A DNA stretch of 64,000 nt from an uncultured Myxococcales bacterium (GCA_903895725.1 CAITUV010000005.1:1-64000); one strand, 5' to 3'. Numbered from the stretch's first letter, positions 42,891 through 52,765 are shown. Made by a program: numbers and translations. Notes: a model not told the origin generated them from the letters alone.

Positions 42891-43586
42891 TTACGCTCCC
42901 GGGTTGAGCCGGCGCAGGACCGAGACCACGACCCCCTGGATCACGGCCGACCGGCCCTCTTCTTCCCGGATCAGGATCGGACCCATCGCCGGATTGGAAG
43001 GCTGGAGCCGCAGCTGCCCCGGCTCCCTGTAGAGCCGCTTGACGGTGGCTTCCTGTTCGACGAGGGCCACCACGATGGTCCCGTCCGACGCATCGTCTTG
43101 GGCCCGGACTACCAGGATGTCGCCATCGAAGATGCCGTCGCCGGTCATACTGTCGCCCGTCACACGGAGCGCAAAGAGACGGCCCGTGGAGCGGATGAGC
43201 TTCGTGTCGACCGAGACGTGCCCGTCGAGGTTCTCCTCGGCCAGGAGGGGTTGACCGGCCGCGATACGGCCCACCAGCGGGACCCGGACGGTCGGGGAGC
43301 TCAGCGCCGGTGCAGTCCCTGCACGCGACAGCGGTCCGCCCCCGGCCAGAGTCCTTGCCGACGATCCCGGCCCTGTGCCCGAAACCACCGACAACCCTCG
43401 GGACCGGGACCGATCCCGCGAAATGGCCCCTTTCCGCTCCAGCGCGGCCAGGTGGTCGTTGACCGCATTGGTCGACTTGATGCCCAGTGCCTTGCCGATG
43501 TCCCTCAGCGTCGGCGGATAGCCGTTGTCCGCCAGGAACGCCTCGATGAAGTCGAGCACCTGCTGCTGTCGGGCCGAAAGCTCCAT
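42891..43586 (-). CDS. lexA: SOS repressor LexA
   Basis: 231 aa. The N-terminal winged helix is typical (ELSARQQQVLDFIEAFLADNGYPPTLRDIGKALGIKS). After an unusually long 40-residue linker comes the peptidase domain, with the cleavage site Ala110-Gly111 (RIAAGQP), catalytic Ser146 (GDSM) and Lys183 (ATVKRLY). It represses DNA-damage genes until RecA* stimulates self-cleavage. The linker makes it about 25 residues longer than E. coli LexA. A palindromic operator lies within its own promoter. Confidence 0.97.
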   Translation of the reverse strand: MELSARQQQVLDFIEAFLADNGYPPTLRDIGKALGIKSTNAVNDHLAALERKGAISRDRSRSRGLSVVSGTGPGSSARTLAGGGPLSRAGTAPALSSPTVRVPLVGRIAAGQPLLAEENLDGHVSVDTKLIRSTGRLFALRVTGDSMTGDGIFDGDILVVRAQDDASDGTIVVALVEQEATVKRLYREPGQLRLQPSNPAMGPILIREEEGRSAVIQGVVVSVLRRLNPGA

Positions 43587-43609
43587 GGCTCCTCCCTGCC
43601 GTCGGCCTC

Positions 43610-43638
43610 ATGCTACTGAACAAAGGTTCAGGATGCAA
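43610..43638 (-). promoter_or_regulatory. lexA promoter enclosing a LexA box
   Basis: Minus strand: TTGCAT (43638-43633), 17-bp spacer, TAGCAT (43615-43610). The operator 43616-43631 fills the spacer. Confidence 0.65.
43616..43631. promoter_or_regulatory. Putative LexA operator
   Basis: CTGAAC-AAAG-GTTCAG is a perfect 6-4-6 palindrome, 30 bp before lexA and about 80 bp before rseP. It has the GAAC-N4-GTTC form of the Bacillus SOS box, and its outer half-site matches the GTTCAG end of the Myxococcus LexA motif. Confidence 0.75.
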
Positions 43639-43660
43639 GCGGAATCCCGAGAGAATTGCG

Positions 43661-43689
43661 TTGATCGTACCGACCCTCGTGCTTATCAT
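43661..43689 (+). promoter_or_regulatory. Putative rseP promoter
   Basis: TTGATC (43661-43666), 17-bp spacer, TATCAT (43684-43689), 21 bp before the ATG at 43711. The LexA palindrome lies 30 bp upstream of its -35, so it is unlikely to block this promoter directly. Confidence 0.6.
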
Positions 43690-43710
43690 GCCCGGGACGG
43701 AGGAGGACCC

Positions 43711-45348
43711 ATGTTCTCGGGCGTGTATTTCATCCTGTTGCTCGGTGTGCTGATCCTGGTGCACGAGCTGGGGCACTTCGCAGTAGCCAAGCTGTCCGGG
43801 GTACGGGTGCTGACCTTCTCGCTGGGGTTCGGGCCCGCCCTGCTGCGCAGAAAGTGGGGGGATACCGAGTATCGTCTCGCCGCCATCCCGCTGGGCGGCT
43901 ACGTCCGCATGTACGGAGACGAGCCTGATGCCGAGGTCCCCGAGGCGGAGCGTCCCTATTCGTTCAACTACAAGCCGTTGCCCTACCGCACCGCCATCGT
44001 GCTGGCCGGGCCGCTCATGAACCTGCTGCTTCCCTTTGCCGTGTTCTTCCTGATGTTCGTGTCCCGGGGGGAGCTCGAGCCCGCGTACATCGGCGCGGTC
44101 AAAGGGGGAGGACCTGCGGACAAGGCCGGGCTCCGGGCCGGGGACTCGATCCTCCGAATTGACGGCGAGGACGTGAGTTACTGGTGGGAGCTCGAGACAC
44201 GGGTCAACGCCTCCATCGGAAAGCCTCTTGAGATCGAGGTCCGGAGAGGGGATGGAACGTTCTCGACTACCGTGGTGCCCGAAGGGGTCGAGGTGGACCG
44301 CTACGCACAGCTCGGCATGACCGAGGAGCAGGGGCGGATCCAGGTGATTCCAATCGAGGCCAGGCCGGTGCTGTGGGTACCGCCCGGAAGTCCGGCTGCG
44401 GCCGCCGGGGTGCGCCACTGGGACCGGGTGCTGGCCGTGGACGGAAAGCCGGTCCGGGCGTTCTCCCAGGTGGAGCAGCTCCTCGAGGCCGCCGGGAGCC
44501 ACACCTTGACCCTGGTGCGTGAGGAGCCGTTGGCCCTGCTCGGCCACGTGCTGTTGAACACCTACGGAAAGCCGTTCGACGTCGTTCTTCCCGACGGTGC
44601 CGGCAAGGGGCTCGACCACGCCGACCTCGTGGTGCACTCGGTGGATGCCGACAGCCCGGCCGCGGGCATCGGGCTGAAGCCGGGGGACCGGATCCTGAGC
44701 ATCGACGGCGAGTCATTCCCGTTCTGGTTCCTGGTGGAGGCTTACCTGGCCGAGAACGTGGAGGACGAGCACGAGCTGGCATGGACCGACGGCATCGAGG
44801 AGCACAAGGCGAAGTTCTCGCTGGTTCCGTCGACCGAGAAGGGGGAGTTCAACGAGGAGCGCAAGGTGGTCGTGTTCGGCGTGCACAACCACTCCGACCT
44901 CGGCCAGCCGGAGGACGTCCCCAACACGGCGCGGCTGGCCTATGCCGTCCGGCACACCGGGATGGCGGTCAAGGATGCGTTCGAGATCACGCTGGCCAGC
45001 CTCGGCGGCCTGCTGGTCGGCAAGGTGCCCATCAAGGATCTCGGCGGGCCGATCCTGATTTACGACATGGCCTCCAAGACCGAGAAGTACGGCTGGGATT
45101 TCTTCTTCAACCTCATGGCATGGCTGTCGATAAGCCTTGGCATGATCAACCTGTTCCCGATTCCGATCCTGGATGGCGGGCACCTGCTGTTCTTTGCCAT
45201 CGAGGCCGTCATCCGGCGGCCGGTGCCGATTCGGATCCGCCAGATCGCTGCGTACGTCGGGCTGGCACTCATCCTGATGCTGATGGTGGTGGTGTTCCGC
45301 AACGACATCCTGCGCAATTGGGACACGATTTCGGGGTGGTTCCAGTAA
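43711..45348 (+). CDS. rseP: Site-2 intramembrane metalloprotease RseP
   Basis: 545 aa, ATG at 43711 with GGAGGAGG upstream. HELGH (residues 18-22) in the first TM helix and LDGGH (near 488) in a late helix bind the catalytic zinc. Two to three PDZ-like domains lie between them (GGGPADKAGLRAGDSILRIDG, PGSPAAAAGVRHWDRVLAVDG and DSPAAGIGLKPGDRILSIDG); the third is more than E. coli RseP has. It cleaves anti-sigma factors and remnant signal peptides. It overlaps tsaB by one base (TAATG). Confidence 0.94.
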   Translation: MFSGVYFILLLGVLILVHELGHFAVAKLSGVRVLTFSLGFGPALLRRKWGDTEYRLAAIPLGGYVRMYGDEPDAEVPEAERPYSFNYKPLPYRTAIVLAGPLMNLLLPFAVFFLMFVSRGELEPAYIGAVKGGGPADKAGLRAGDSILRIDGEDVSYWWELETRVNASIGKPLEIEVRRGDGTFSTTVVPEGVEVDRYAQLGMTEEQGRIQVIPIEARPVLWVPPGSPAAAAGVRHWDRVLAVDGKPVRAFSQVEQLLEAAGSHTLTLVREEPLALLGHVLLNTYGKPFDVVLPDGAGKGLDHADLVVHSVDADSPAAGIGLKPGDRILSIDGESFPFWFLVEAYLAENVEDEHELAWTDGIEEHKAKFSLVPSTEKGEFNEERKVVVFGVHNHSDLGQPEDVPNTARLAYAVRHTGMAVKDAFEITLASLGGLLVGKVPIKDLGGPILIYDMASKTEKYGWDFFFNLMAWLSISLGMINLFPIPILDGGHLLFFAIEAVIRRPVPIRIRQIAAYVGLALILMLMVVVFRNDILRNWDTISGWFQ

Positions 45349-46100
45349 TGGGGCTGAGGGCAACCAGGCGCAGGGAGCGCGACCAGGCACGGGACAGTGT
45401 GGCTTCCGGGCGACTGCTGCTGTTCGTCGACACGTCGGGGGCCCGGCTCAACATCACCCTTTCCCGTGAAGGGGAGCTGCTGGCAACCTACAGTGCGCTG
45501 CACCCGTTCTCCCATGCCTCCGCGCTGCTGCCGGTCATCGACCTGCTGCTCGAGGGGCAGCGGGCCACGGTCGGCGAGCTGGCCGGGTTGGGCCTCTGCA
45601 TCGGTCCGGGATCGTTCACCGGGCTGCGGGTGGGGATGACCACGGCCAAGGCGATCGGAGCCGCGGGCCATCTGCCCACGGCGGCCGTCTCCTCCACCGT
45701 GCTTCTGGCCGCGGGGAGCGGTGCTTCCGGACTGGTAGCCCCCCTCATCGATGCCCGCCGCGGGGAAGTGTACTCGTCCCTCTACCGGGTCGAAGGTGCC
45801 GGTTCCGAGCCTGCGGAGGTGCTGGCTCCCGAAGCGGGAGCTCCTCTGGAGGCCATCGCCCGGATCCTGGACGGGGCCGAAGGCAATGTGACGCTGGTGG
45901 GAAGCGCCTGCCAGACCTACGACGCCATCTTCCGGGAATCGGGGGGCAGCCGGGTCTCCTGGGCTCCGCCGTCGGCCTGCACCATCCTGCCGGACGTGCT
46001 CGCCAGAGTTTGCTTCGGCCGCTTGAAGGACGGCATCACGGTCGACATCAGCCAGCTCGAGCCGCTCTATGTCGGCCGACCGCCGATCCACGGGAAATAG
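45348..46100 (+). CDS. tsaB: tRNA t6A biosynthesis protein TsaB
   Basis: 250 aa. ASKHA-fold motifs are present: LLLFVDTSGARLNITLS near residue 23, FSHASALLPVIDLLL and the typical GLCIGPGSFTGLRVGMTTAK. TsaB partners TsaD and TsaE to make threonylcarbamoyl-adenosine in ANN-decoding tRNAs. Its first 20 residues are an extra basic segment (RATRRRERDQARD). ATG overlaps the rseP stop, so translation is coupled. Confidence 0.93.
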   Translation: MGLRATRRRERDQARDSVASGRLLLFVDTSGARLNITLSREGELLATYSALHPFSHASALLPVIDLLLEGQRATVGELAGLGLCIGPGSFTGLRVGMTTAKAIGAAGHLPTAAVSSTVLLAAGSGASGLVAPLIDARRGEVYSSLYRVEGAGSEPAEVLAPEAGAPLEAIARILDGAEGNVTLVGSACQTYDAIFRESGGSRVSWAPPSACTILPDVLARVCFGRLKDGITVDISQLEPLYVGRPPIHGK

Positions 46101-46158
46101 GGGCCAAGAGCCAGGGCAAGACAACGGGGAGAGGGAGCGGATTCGCGGGTCGCAGCCC

Positions 46159-47334
46159 CTACGCGTGCAGATACTTCCCGATGCGCCGCATTCCTTCGTC
46201 GATGTCGTAGTCGTTGACGGCAAAGCTCAACCGGATGAAGCCGGGGGCACCGAAGGCCTCGCCGGGGATGGTGCTGACGCCGGCTTCGACCAGGAGCCCT
46301 TCGGAGAGCTGCATGGTGTCCGCCGCACGTCTCCCGGGCCCCACGTGGGCCGAGACGTCCAGGAACAGGTAGAACGCGCCCGTCGGCGGAATGACGCTGA
46401 CGCCTGGGATCCCCTCGGCCAGCTTCCGCATGCGGTCGCGGCGCCGCTCCAGATCCGAGATCCAGACCGACGTCAGGGCCGGCCCCTCGTGCAGGGCGAC
46501 TGCGGCCGCCTTCTGGGCAATGGAGTTGGGGCAGGAGGTGGCATGGTCCTGGATCCTCGTCATGGCCGCAATGGCCTCCTTCGAGCCCGCGGCAAAGCCG
46601 ATCCGCCAGCCGGTCATCGAGAAGGTCTTGGAGACGCCGTTGATAAGCACGGTCTTGTCCCGGAGCTCCGGGATTGAGGCCAGCGACGCGAAGTTCATCC
46701 CGTCGAACAGGAGCGTGCAGTAGATGTCGTCCGACAGGATCCAGATGTCGCGGTTGCGCAGCACCTCGGCCAGAGGCAGAAGGTCATCCATGGTGTAGGT
46801 GACCCCGGTCGGGTTGCTGGGCGAGTTGAGCATGACCGCCGTGGTCCTGGGGGTGATCGCGGCCTCGAGCCTTTCCGGGGTGAGCTTGAGGCCGTCCGCC
46901 ACGGTCGTGACCACGGGGACCGGCGTGCCGCCCGCCAGGTGCACCATCTCCGGGTAGGAGGTCCAGTACGGGGTCGGGATGATCACCTCGTCCCCTTCGC
47001 CCGCGGCCATCATGATCGAGTTGAACAGCACCTGCTTGGCACCGGAGCTGGCCATGACGCAATCCGGGGTGTAGTCGAGACCGTACACGCCCTTGATGTA
47101 CCGGCAGATCGCCTGCCTGAGCTCCGGTATCCCGGCCGTGGCCGTGTATCGGCATTCCCGGCGGTCGATGGCCCCGTGAGCGGCTTGGCAGATCACGTCC
47201 GGCGTGTCGATGTCCGGCTCGCCGACTCCGAGCGACACGATGTCCCGCCCCTGCTTCTTCAGCTCGAGCGTGCGGGCGTTGAGCCCCAGCGTCACCGACG
47301 GCGATACCTTGCCAATCCTCGATGCGAACTTCAT
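46159..47334 (-). CDS. Class I/II pyridoxal-phosphate aminotransferase (aspartate type)
   Basis: 391 aa. The fold-type-I motifs are complete: [12 protein letters not shown], the [14 protein letters not shown] phosphate-binding loop, [24 protein letters not shown] and the PLP lysine in [16 protein letters not shown] (near residue 235), then [14 protein letters not shown]. The pattern fits Thermus-type (subgroup Ib) aspartate/prephenate aminotransferases; exact amino-acid specificity is not certain. Its ATG overlaps the coaD stop (ATGA). Confidence 0.9.
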   Translation of the reverse strand: MKFASRIGKVSPSVTLGLNARTLELKKQGRDIVSLGVGEPDIDTPDVICQAAHGAIDRRECRYTATAGIPELRQAICRYIKGVYGLDYTPDCVMASSGAKQVLFNSIMMAAGEGDEVIIPTPYWTSYPEMVHLAGGTPVPVVTTVADGLKLTPERLEAAITPRTTAVMLNSPSNPTGVTYTMDDLLPLAEVLRNRDIWILSDDIYCTLLFDGMNFASLASIPELRDKTVLINGVSKTFSMTGWRIGFAAGSKEAIAAMTRIQDHATSCPNSIAQKAAAVALHEGPALTSVWISDLERRRDRMRKLAEGIPGVSVIPPTGAFYLFLDVSAHVGPGRRAADTMQLSEGLLVEAGVSTIPGEAFGAPGFIRLSFAVNDYDIDEGMRRIGKYLHA

Positions 47335-47816
47335 TTCCCCCCTCCCACCTTCTCAAGAAGTCGTCTTCTCACCGTCTCCGGGACCAGCCCGGCGACGCAT
47401 CCTCCGAGGCTTGCCACCTCCTTGACCAGCCGGGAGCTGACATAGAAGTAGTCCGCCCCGGTCATCAGGAAGAACGTCTCCGCCGTCGGGAGCAGCTTGC
47501 GGTTCATGTTGGCCATCTGGAACTCGTACTCGAAGTCCGACACGGCCCGCAGACCACGGACCACGGCATTGGCATTGCGCCGCTGAAGGTAGTTGACCAG
47601 CAACCCATCGAACGACTCGACTTCGACCCTCGGATTCCCCGCAAAGACATCCCGGATGAGCTCAGTCCGCTCCTCCAGAGAGAACAGCCCCGCCTTGGCC
47701 TGGTTGAGCGCAATGGCGATGATGATCCGATCAAACACCTTGAGCGAGCGCTCCACGATGTCGATGTGGCCGTTCGTGATCGGGTCGAATGACCCGGGAT
47801 AGACTGCCAGGCTCAT
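47331..47816 (-). CDS. coaD: Phosphopantetheine adenylyltransferase
   Basis: 161 aa, the normal length. It joins ATP and 4'-phosphopantetheine in CoA synthesis. The nucleotidyl-transferase motif [12 protein letters not shown] is at residues 6-17, followed by [39 protein letters not shown] and [15 protein letters not shown] (the variant ISST motif). It lies between rsmD and the aminotransferase; the rsmD-coaD pair is widely conserved. Confidence 0.97.
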   Translation of the reverse strand: MSLAVYPGSFDPITNGHIDIVERSLKVFDRIIIAIALNQAKAGLFSLEERTELIRDVFAGNPRVEVESFDGLLVNYLQRRNANAVVRGLRAVSDFEYEFQMANMNRKLLPTAETFFLMTGADYFYVSSRLVKEVASLGGCVAGLVPETVRRRLLEKVGGGK

Positions 47817-47824
47817 GTCCCCTC

Positions 47825-48379
47825 CTACCCCGCCAGCGGAGAATAGATGGACAGCGCAGTGTCGCCGTACGTCCGGATGTCGATCCGGAACCAGTTCCCG
47901 ATCTCTCTCGGGGGCTGGAAGCGCACTTCGTGCTCGGCGATGATCCGTCCCTTCTCGGCGGGCAGCCCCAGTCCGATGAGGCGCTCCAGCGTCTCCGGGA
48001 CCAGGTTCTTCCGGTACGGCGGATCCAGGAACACCAGGTCGAATTTCAGGCGCAGCGCGGCCAGCCGGGGAAGGACCTTCTCCACGGGCAACGGATGCAC
48101 GGTCGCATCGATGCCGGGGAACTTCTCGACGTTCTTGCGGAGGACCGGGACGACCCGGCGTCCCGACTCGACGAAATGGACGGCTCTGGCTCCCCGGCTG
48201 AGCGCTTCCAGTCCCAGCGCACCGCTGCCCGAATACAGGTCGAGCACCAGGGCATCGGGAATGTGGTCGGAGATGATCGAGAACAGAGATTCCCGGACGC
48301 GGTCCATGGTGGGGCGCACCTCCATGCCGGATACCGTTGCAAGCTGCAGGCTCCTGAACTTTCCGGCAATGATCCGCAC
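47825..48379 (-). CDS. rsmD: 16S rRNA m2G966 methyltransferase RsmD
   Basis: 184 aa, GTG start at 48379 with GGAGGTGG upstream. [28 protein letters not shown], the SAM motif [20 protein letters not shown] and the catalytic DPPY (residues 119-122) identify it. It methylates N2 of G966 in 16S rRNA. It leads the rsmD-coaD-aminotransferase transcript, with gaps of only 8 bp and an overlap. Confidence 0.96.
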   Translation of the reverse strand: MRIIAGKFRSLQLATVSGMEVRPTMDRVRESLFSIISDHIPDALVLDLYSGSGALGLEALSRGARAVHFVESGRRVVPVLRKNVEKFPGIDATVHPLPVEKVLPRLAALRLKFDLVFLDPPYRKNLVPETLERLIGLGLPAEKGRIIAEHEVRFQPPREIGNWFRIDIRTYGDTALSIYSPLAG

Positions 48380-48409
48380 GCCCGACCCACCTCCATGCGA
48401 GGCCCGTTC

Positions 48410-48438
48410 CTTCTACCATCGAACCCGGGGCATTGCAA
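48410..48438 (-). promoter_or_regulatory. Putative rsmD promoter
   Basis: Minus strand: TTGCAA (48438-48433), 17-bp spacer, TAGAAG (48415-48410). The rest of the 262-bp gap up to 48572 holds GC-rich sequence without a gene. Confidence 0.4.
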
Positions 48439-48572
48439 GGCAGCACATCCGCTGCCGGCACCCCAATCCCGTGGGCCCGGCAGCCTCCCCGCGAGGCAGA
48501 GGCTCGAAAGGGGCGTCGCCCCGGGGCGGTGGGGCCTCGGTCCCCTGTGTGTTTCTTTGGCTTCTGTCGTTC

Positions 48573-48602
48573 TTGACAGTCGTCCGACGCGACGTCTATC
48601 AT
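48573..48602 (+). promoter_or_regulatory. Putative promoter of the DUF4388-TPR gene
   Basis: TTGACA (48573-48578), 18-bp spacer, TATCAT (48597-48602), 40 bp before the ATG at 48642. Confidence 0.6.
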
Positions 48603-48641
48603 CAACTCCGGTCGTTCGCCCGGAGCCTGCGTGGGGTACTG

Positions 48642-51161
48642 ATGACGGTGCAATTGCCGACTCTTCGAAAGTACCAGTTCTTCCAAGTGGGCTATCGTCT
48701 GCGCTCGCAGGGATTCTCGGGGAAGCTGGAGCTGGTGGACGAAGGCGGCAAGATCGCGATCTCGTTCATCGGCGGCAACCCCGTGAGGGCCACGAGCACC
48801 GAGGTGGCGCTCTCGTTCCCCGCCTTCCTGATCATGAAGCGCCGGGTCCGCAGGCAGGAAATGCGGGAGCATCTCGAAGAGGCCTCCCGTCGCGGCATGA
48901 AGATAGAAGAGCTGCTCCTGGCCGCCGCCGTCCTGACGCCCAAAGACCTGTTGCGGCTCAAGCGGGAGCTGAGTCTGTACGTGTTCGCCATGGCCTTCCA
49001 CAAGGACCGGGTCGGCTGGCAGACTTCGCCCGGCGAGAGCACCACCGAAGACCTGCCGCATGGCCGGGAGGTGCTCGAGCTCCACGAGGGGCTGTTCCGG
49101 GCCGTCTCCCTCGATCGCGACACCGACTTCCTGTCCCGGATGTTCCATGGCCGATGGGACGCGTCCCTGGTCAAGACAGCCGACTTCTATCGCTATCTCA
49201 TCCAGTTCCGGTCGGTGTTCTACGGCGAGGACATCTCCGACCTTCTGCTCGAGCCGGGAGCATCGCCGCAGAAGATCATCGAGGTGGCCGAGGACCGCGA
49301 GTCGGCCATTCGCCAGCTCTTCGCCCTCAGCTACTCCGGGATGCTCACCTTCGAAGCTGAGGAATCGGCCGGCGATGTCGCGACCGGCGAGACGCTGTTT
49401 GCCGGCGAGAGCGCAGCCGATACCGAGGGCCGGACAGTCGTGATCCTTCCGCAGGAGGAGGAGAAGGCCCAGGTGACCTCGTTTCTGGGCGAAAGCGACG
49501 TGCCGTTTGCCGACGACAAGCCGGCGGCTCCGTCCCCACCGCCCCGGCCCAAGACCGATGTCGAAAAGTTCCTGGAGATGGGCTTTGCCGCTCCGCCCCC
49601 CGAAGAGCGGCCGGACTTCGAGCTGGACGCGAAGCCGTCCCGGGCGGAGCCGTTGCCGCCCGAGCCGGCCCAGCCGGAGCCGTTGCCGTTCGAGCCTGCG
49701 CAGCCGGAGCCGCTGCCGCTCGAGCCGGCGCAGCCGGAGCCGCTGGCGTTCGAGCCGGCGCAGCCGGAGCCCTTGCCGTTCGAGTCGGCCCAGCCGGAGC
49801 CGCTGGCGTTCGAGCCGGCGCAGCCGGAGCCCTTGCCGTTCGAGTCGGCCCAGCCGGAGCCGTTGCCGGAGTCCCAGGCTCCAGGGTCGGCGCAGCCGGA
49901 GCTGTTGCCGGAGTCCCGGGCTCCAGGGTCGGCCCAGCCGGGGGCCGAGGCCCCCGAACCGGTCCAGGCGGAGCCGTTGGCGGAGCCCCCGGCCACCGAG
50001 CCGGCGGTGCCGGAGCCGTTGCCCGCGCCCTCCCCCGCGGTCATTCCGATGGAACTGGACGAAGTCACGGCTCCTGAGGCGCCGATGTCCGACGAATCAG
50101 CGGGCCCGGCAGCCCAGAGTCCGGTCGATGCTGCCCCCGAGGCCGCAGCGCTGTCCGAACGGGAGGCAGCAAGGACCCTTCGTGTGGCGGCAAGTGAGGA
50201 CGACGGCGTCGAGGATCTGCTGGCCAAGGCCATCGCCGAAGCCGAGAAGGTGACCGAGGCCCACCGGATTGCGGCCCGCAACCCGGTCACGGAGCCGGTA
50301 CCGCCCCAGATCAAGGTGGAGGATGTGGTCCGGCTGGCCCTCAAGGAGCCTCCGCCGCTTCCCGACCGCCCCCCGATGCCCGAGGCCGGCACGGACGAGA
50401 GCATCGAGCGGATCCTGGAGGAGGTCTACCGGGGGATGCTGTCCCGGACGCTCTACCAGGTGCTCAATGTCACGCCGTTCACGCCGCTGTCGAGCGTTCG
50501 CGACTCGGCTGCCCGGCTCCGGACCAAGTACTCAGCGGGTCAGTTCTCCCGCTACATCCTGTCGGCCCGCGCACGCAAACTGCTCGAGTACATCGGCCAG
50601 GAGGTCGAGCGGGCGGAGACTGTGCTGACCGAGCTGGGGGAGCGGACGGTTTACGACAATCGGGTCGGGACCGACTACGGGCAGGATCGTCGCGTGGCGC
50701 TCTCCTTCCTGTTCGACGCGGAGGAGGCGTACCTGGCCGGTGTCGTGCTGGCCGAGCGGAACGAGTGGGCCGAGGCCTTGCAGAAGTTCACCCGGGCATC
50801 GGAGATCAACCCCCGGGATCCGGAGTACCTGGCTCGACGGGGATGGGCGACCTACCAGTCGCTCCGCATGGGGCAGAGCACCGACAGCTTCGCGCCCAAC
50901 AAGGCCCGCAACATCCTGGAGCGGGCCCTGGCCGTGGACCCGCGCCATGCCCACGCCATGCTGTATCTCGCCCGCATCGAGAAGGAGATGGACAATCTGG
51001 ACGCCGCACGTACCTGGTACGAGCGTCTTCACAAGGTGGAGCCGGCCAACGAGGAGGCTGCCGTCACGCTCGACCGGTTCCGCAATTCCGCCCGGGAGGT
51101 CCGCAAGGTCGAGTCCGTGAGCATCTGGGAGCGGTTCAAGGGGATCTTCCGGAGGAAATAG
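48642..51161 (+). CDS. DUF4388 - Pro/Glu repeat - J-like - TPR scaffold protein
   Basis: 839 aa. The N-terminus matches DUF4388 ([27 protein letters not shown]). A second related helical region extends to about residue 260. A disordered stretch (about 290-500) contains seven 10-residue repeats ([10 protein letters not shown]) and looser copies. Near residues 595-680 a segment reads like a J-domain ([28 protein letters not shown] ... [19 protein letters not shown] split over helices), but the HPD that activates DnaK is missing. TPR helices follow ([19 protein letters not shown], and later [18 protein letters not shown]). This architecture is typical of myxobacterial regulatory scaffolds. No signal peptide. 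Function unknown. Confidence 0.75.
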   Translation: MTVQLPTLRKYQFFQVGYRLRSQGFSGKLELVDEGGKIAISFIGGNPVRATSTEVALSFPAFLIMKRRVRRQEMREHLEEASRRGMKIEELLLAAAVLTPKDLLRLKRELSLYVFAMAFHKDRVGWQTSPGESTTEDLPHGREVLELHEGLFRAVSLDRDTDFLSRMFHGRWDASLVKTADFYRYLIQFRSVFYGEDISDLLLEPGASPQKIIEVAEDRESAIRQLFALSYSGMLTFEAEESAGDVATGETLFAGESAADTEGRTVVILPQEEEKAQVTSFLGESDVPFADDKPAAPSPPPRPKTDVEKFLEMGFAAPPPEERPDFELDAKPSRAEPLPPEPAQPEPLPFEPAQPEPLPLEPAQPEPLAFEPAQPEPLPFESAQPEPLAFEPAQPEPLPFESAQPEPLPESQAPGSAQPELLPESRAPGSAQPGAEAPEPVQAEPLAEPPATEPAVPEPLPAPSPAVIPMELDEVTAPEAPMSDESAGPAAQSPVDAAPEAAALSEREAARTLRVAASEDDGVEDLLAKAIAEAEKVTEAHRIAARNPVTEPVPPQIKVEDVVRLALKEPPPLPDRPPMPEAGTDESIERILEEVYRGMLSRTLYQVLNVTPFTPLSSVRDSAARLRTKYSAGQFSRYILSARARKLLEYIGQEVERAETVLTELGERTVYDNRVGTDYGQDRRVALSFLFDAEEAYLAGVVLAERNEWAEALQKFTRASEINPRDPEYLARRGWATYQSLRMGQSTDSFAPNKARNILERALAVDPRHAHAMLYLARIEKEMDNLDAARTWYERLHKVEPANEEAAVTLDRFRNSAREVRKVESVSIWERFKGIFRRK
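49651..49860. repeat. 30-bp tandem array coding [10 protein letters not shown]
   Basis: Seven 30-bp units from 49651 to 49860, followed by two looser units with [12 protein letters not shown]. The in-frame codon period is exact. Confidence 0.9.
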
Positions 51162-51715
51162 CCTGACCACCAGTTGTCCCTTGCCAGCCGCCGGATCGAA
51201 GCGAAGATGGCGGAGGCCACCCCCCAGCCCGGAAGCGCATGTTTTCGCGGGCATTTCACCAGTGCGACCAGGGTCTCGTTTCCCACCGAGGCGAACAGTG
51301 CAGCCACCCGGGCTCCGGACCCCTTGAGTGAGTACTGCCCCACCTCCGTCTCGTCCGGCCAGGAGACCTGTTTGCGGATCTCTCGGCGGCAGGAGGGGGA
51401 CAGCTCGTTGGAACCGAAGTAGATCGACTCGTACAGCGCTGCGGTCTCCCGCGCCGAGCTGCCCGGGTTGCGCTGGAGCTCCAGTCGGCAAGCTCCCTTG
51501 CCGTCCCGCACCACCAGCCCGTCGGAGTACTCCTCGAGGGTGCAGTCCCAGTCCTGGGGGATCTCCACGGCCAGCCCGCTGCGGAGCGACATCACCGGCT
51601 TGAGCTTCGTCTTGCCCGGCAGGCAGTCGTCCGCGGCAGCGTGCCACGAAGGGAGCAAGAGGACTGCCGTAGCGAGCAGGTTCAGCAGGTTGTGTCGAAA
51701 TCCGGCCGTCGACAT
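51029..51715 (-). CDS. Small exported protein, unknown, with an overlapping 3' end
   Basis: 228 aa. Signal peptide (LLNLLATAVLLLPSWHAAADD). The mature part has an even set of cysteines (CLPGKTKL, WDCTLEEY, GACRLELQ, SPSCRRE, LVKCPRKH). It includes GLAVEIPQDWDCTLEEYSDG, reminiscent of PsbP/Mog1-like lipoprotein folds that begin 'lsi.iP..W', but this is a loose resemblance. The last 45 residues are antisense to the end of the DUF4388 protein (133-bp overlap) and look like shadow sequence after a lost stop near 51160. It follows the HEAT-repeat lipoprotein by 6 bp. Confidence 0.6.
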   Translation of the reverse strand: MSTAGFRHNLLNLLATAVLLLPSWHAAADDCLPGKTKLKPVMSLRSGLAVEIPQDWDCTLEEYSDGLVVRDGKGACRLELQRNPGSSARETAALYESIYFGSNELSPSCRREIRKQVSWPDETEVGQYSLKGSGARVAALFASVGNETLVALVKCPRKHALPGWGVASAIFASIRRLARDNWWSGYFLRKIPLNRSQMLTDSTLRTSRAELRNRSSVTAASSLAGSTL

Positions 51716-51721
51716 TCCGTT

Positions 51722-52765
51722 CTACTTCCCCGCCTTCCACTTGTCGAACTGAGACTTTGTGGTGAGCTGCATTCCGATGAGCTTGTGAAGGGCCTCTCGA
51801 GCGGCCCTGCGCACGCTGGGGATCCGGGAATCGAGCTGCGTCGCCAGAGCATCCAGGACCGGGTCCTGCCGGCATTCGAGGACCGCAGCGGCCCTCACGG
51901 CCTCTTTCTTGAGGAACACGTCGTTGTGCTCGATGCAGGCGGGCAGGAGGGGACAGGCATCCTTGTCTCCGAGCTCGGCCAGTGCCTCCACGGCCACGCG
52001 GGTGTAACCCCAGTTGGTGCTTCCCACCTTGTCAGGGGCCAGTGCCTCCAGCAGGAGCGGCCGTCCGCCCCGGCCCGAGAGCTTCTCCACGGCAAACGCC
52101 AGCCCGTAGCGGAAGCCGGCATCCTTGTCCCGGGGCGTCTGTTCGAGCAACTCCTGGAGCCGGGCGAGGTGCTCGGTGGCTCCGATTCTCCCCAGCGCCA
52201 TGGCCGCATGGGTCCTGGCCTGCCAGTGCGTGTCCGCAAGGTGCTCCACGAGGAACGGGACGGCCGTCGGGTCCTTGAGCCTCCCGAGCATCTCGATGAC
52301 GTGGAATTTCTGGTACCCGGGACGCTCGAGCTTCCCGTATCGTTCGATGAGGGGCTGGACCGCGGCGGAACCGGCGGAGAGGATCTCCCGTTCCGCCGGG
52401 CAGCCCATGACCGGGTTGCAGGAGGAGCGCTCACTGACCTGGTCGATGGCCCGCTGGAGCGCCGCAGGGTCCAGACGGCGAAGGGGGCGTGACGCGGGCG
52501 TGTCCGCACCCGCAGGCTGAGGGGCGGTTCGGGGGACCTTCCCCGGGTTCCCTTCGGCCGGGGCGTAGGACGAGGTCGTCTCGAGCGGGATCAACTCGGG
52601 CTTGACCTCAATTCCGCTGGGGCCCCGCACGACCTCCTCCCGAACCGCTGCCGACGGGGTCTGCTGCTCCTCGACATCGGGTACTTCCGGCTTCTTCCGG
52701 CAACCCGGCATCACCGTCAGCATCACCCCGAGGGCGACCACCAGCAGGGCAATCCGCTCAGACAT
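51722..52765 (-). CDS. HEAT-repeat lipoprotein
   Basis: 347 aa; ATG at 52765 with GAGGTG upstream. The signal ends TVMPGC, a plausible lipobox. After a Pro-rich linker come five or six HEAT/PBS-type helical repeats, for example GYQKFHVIEMLGRLKDPTAV, HWQARTHAAMALGRIGATEH and WGYTRVAVEALAELGDKDA. Such arrays bind proteins. It probably scaffolds an outer-membrane or periplasmic complex. It lies in a row with pssA (upstream) and a small exported protein (downstream). Confidence 0.8.
   Translation of the reverse strand: MSERIALLVVALGVMLTVMPGCRKKPEVPDVEEQQTPSAAVREEVVRGPSGIEVKPELIPLETTSSYAPAEGNPGKVPRTAPQPAGADTPASRPLRRLDPAALQRAIDQVSERSSCNPVMGCPAEREILSAGSAAVQPLIERYGKLERPGYQKFHVIEMLGRLKDPTAVPFLVEHLADTHWQARTHAAMALGRIGATEHLARLQELLEQTPRDKDAGFRYGLAFAVEKLSGRGGRPLLLEALAPDKVGSTNWGYTRVAVEALAELGDKDACPLLPACIEHNDVFLKKEAVRAAAVLECRQDPVLDALATQLDSRIPSVRRAAREALHKLIGMQLTTKSQFDKWKAGK

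Noticed and set aside
43616..43631. LexA control of rseP
   Set aside because: The palindrome is about 30 bp upstream of the rseP -35, so direct block is unlikely; only lexA itself is well placed.
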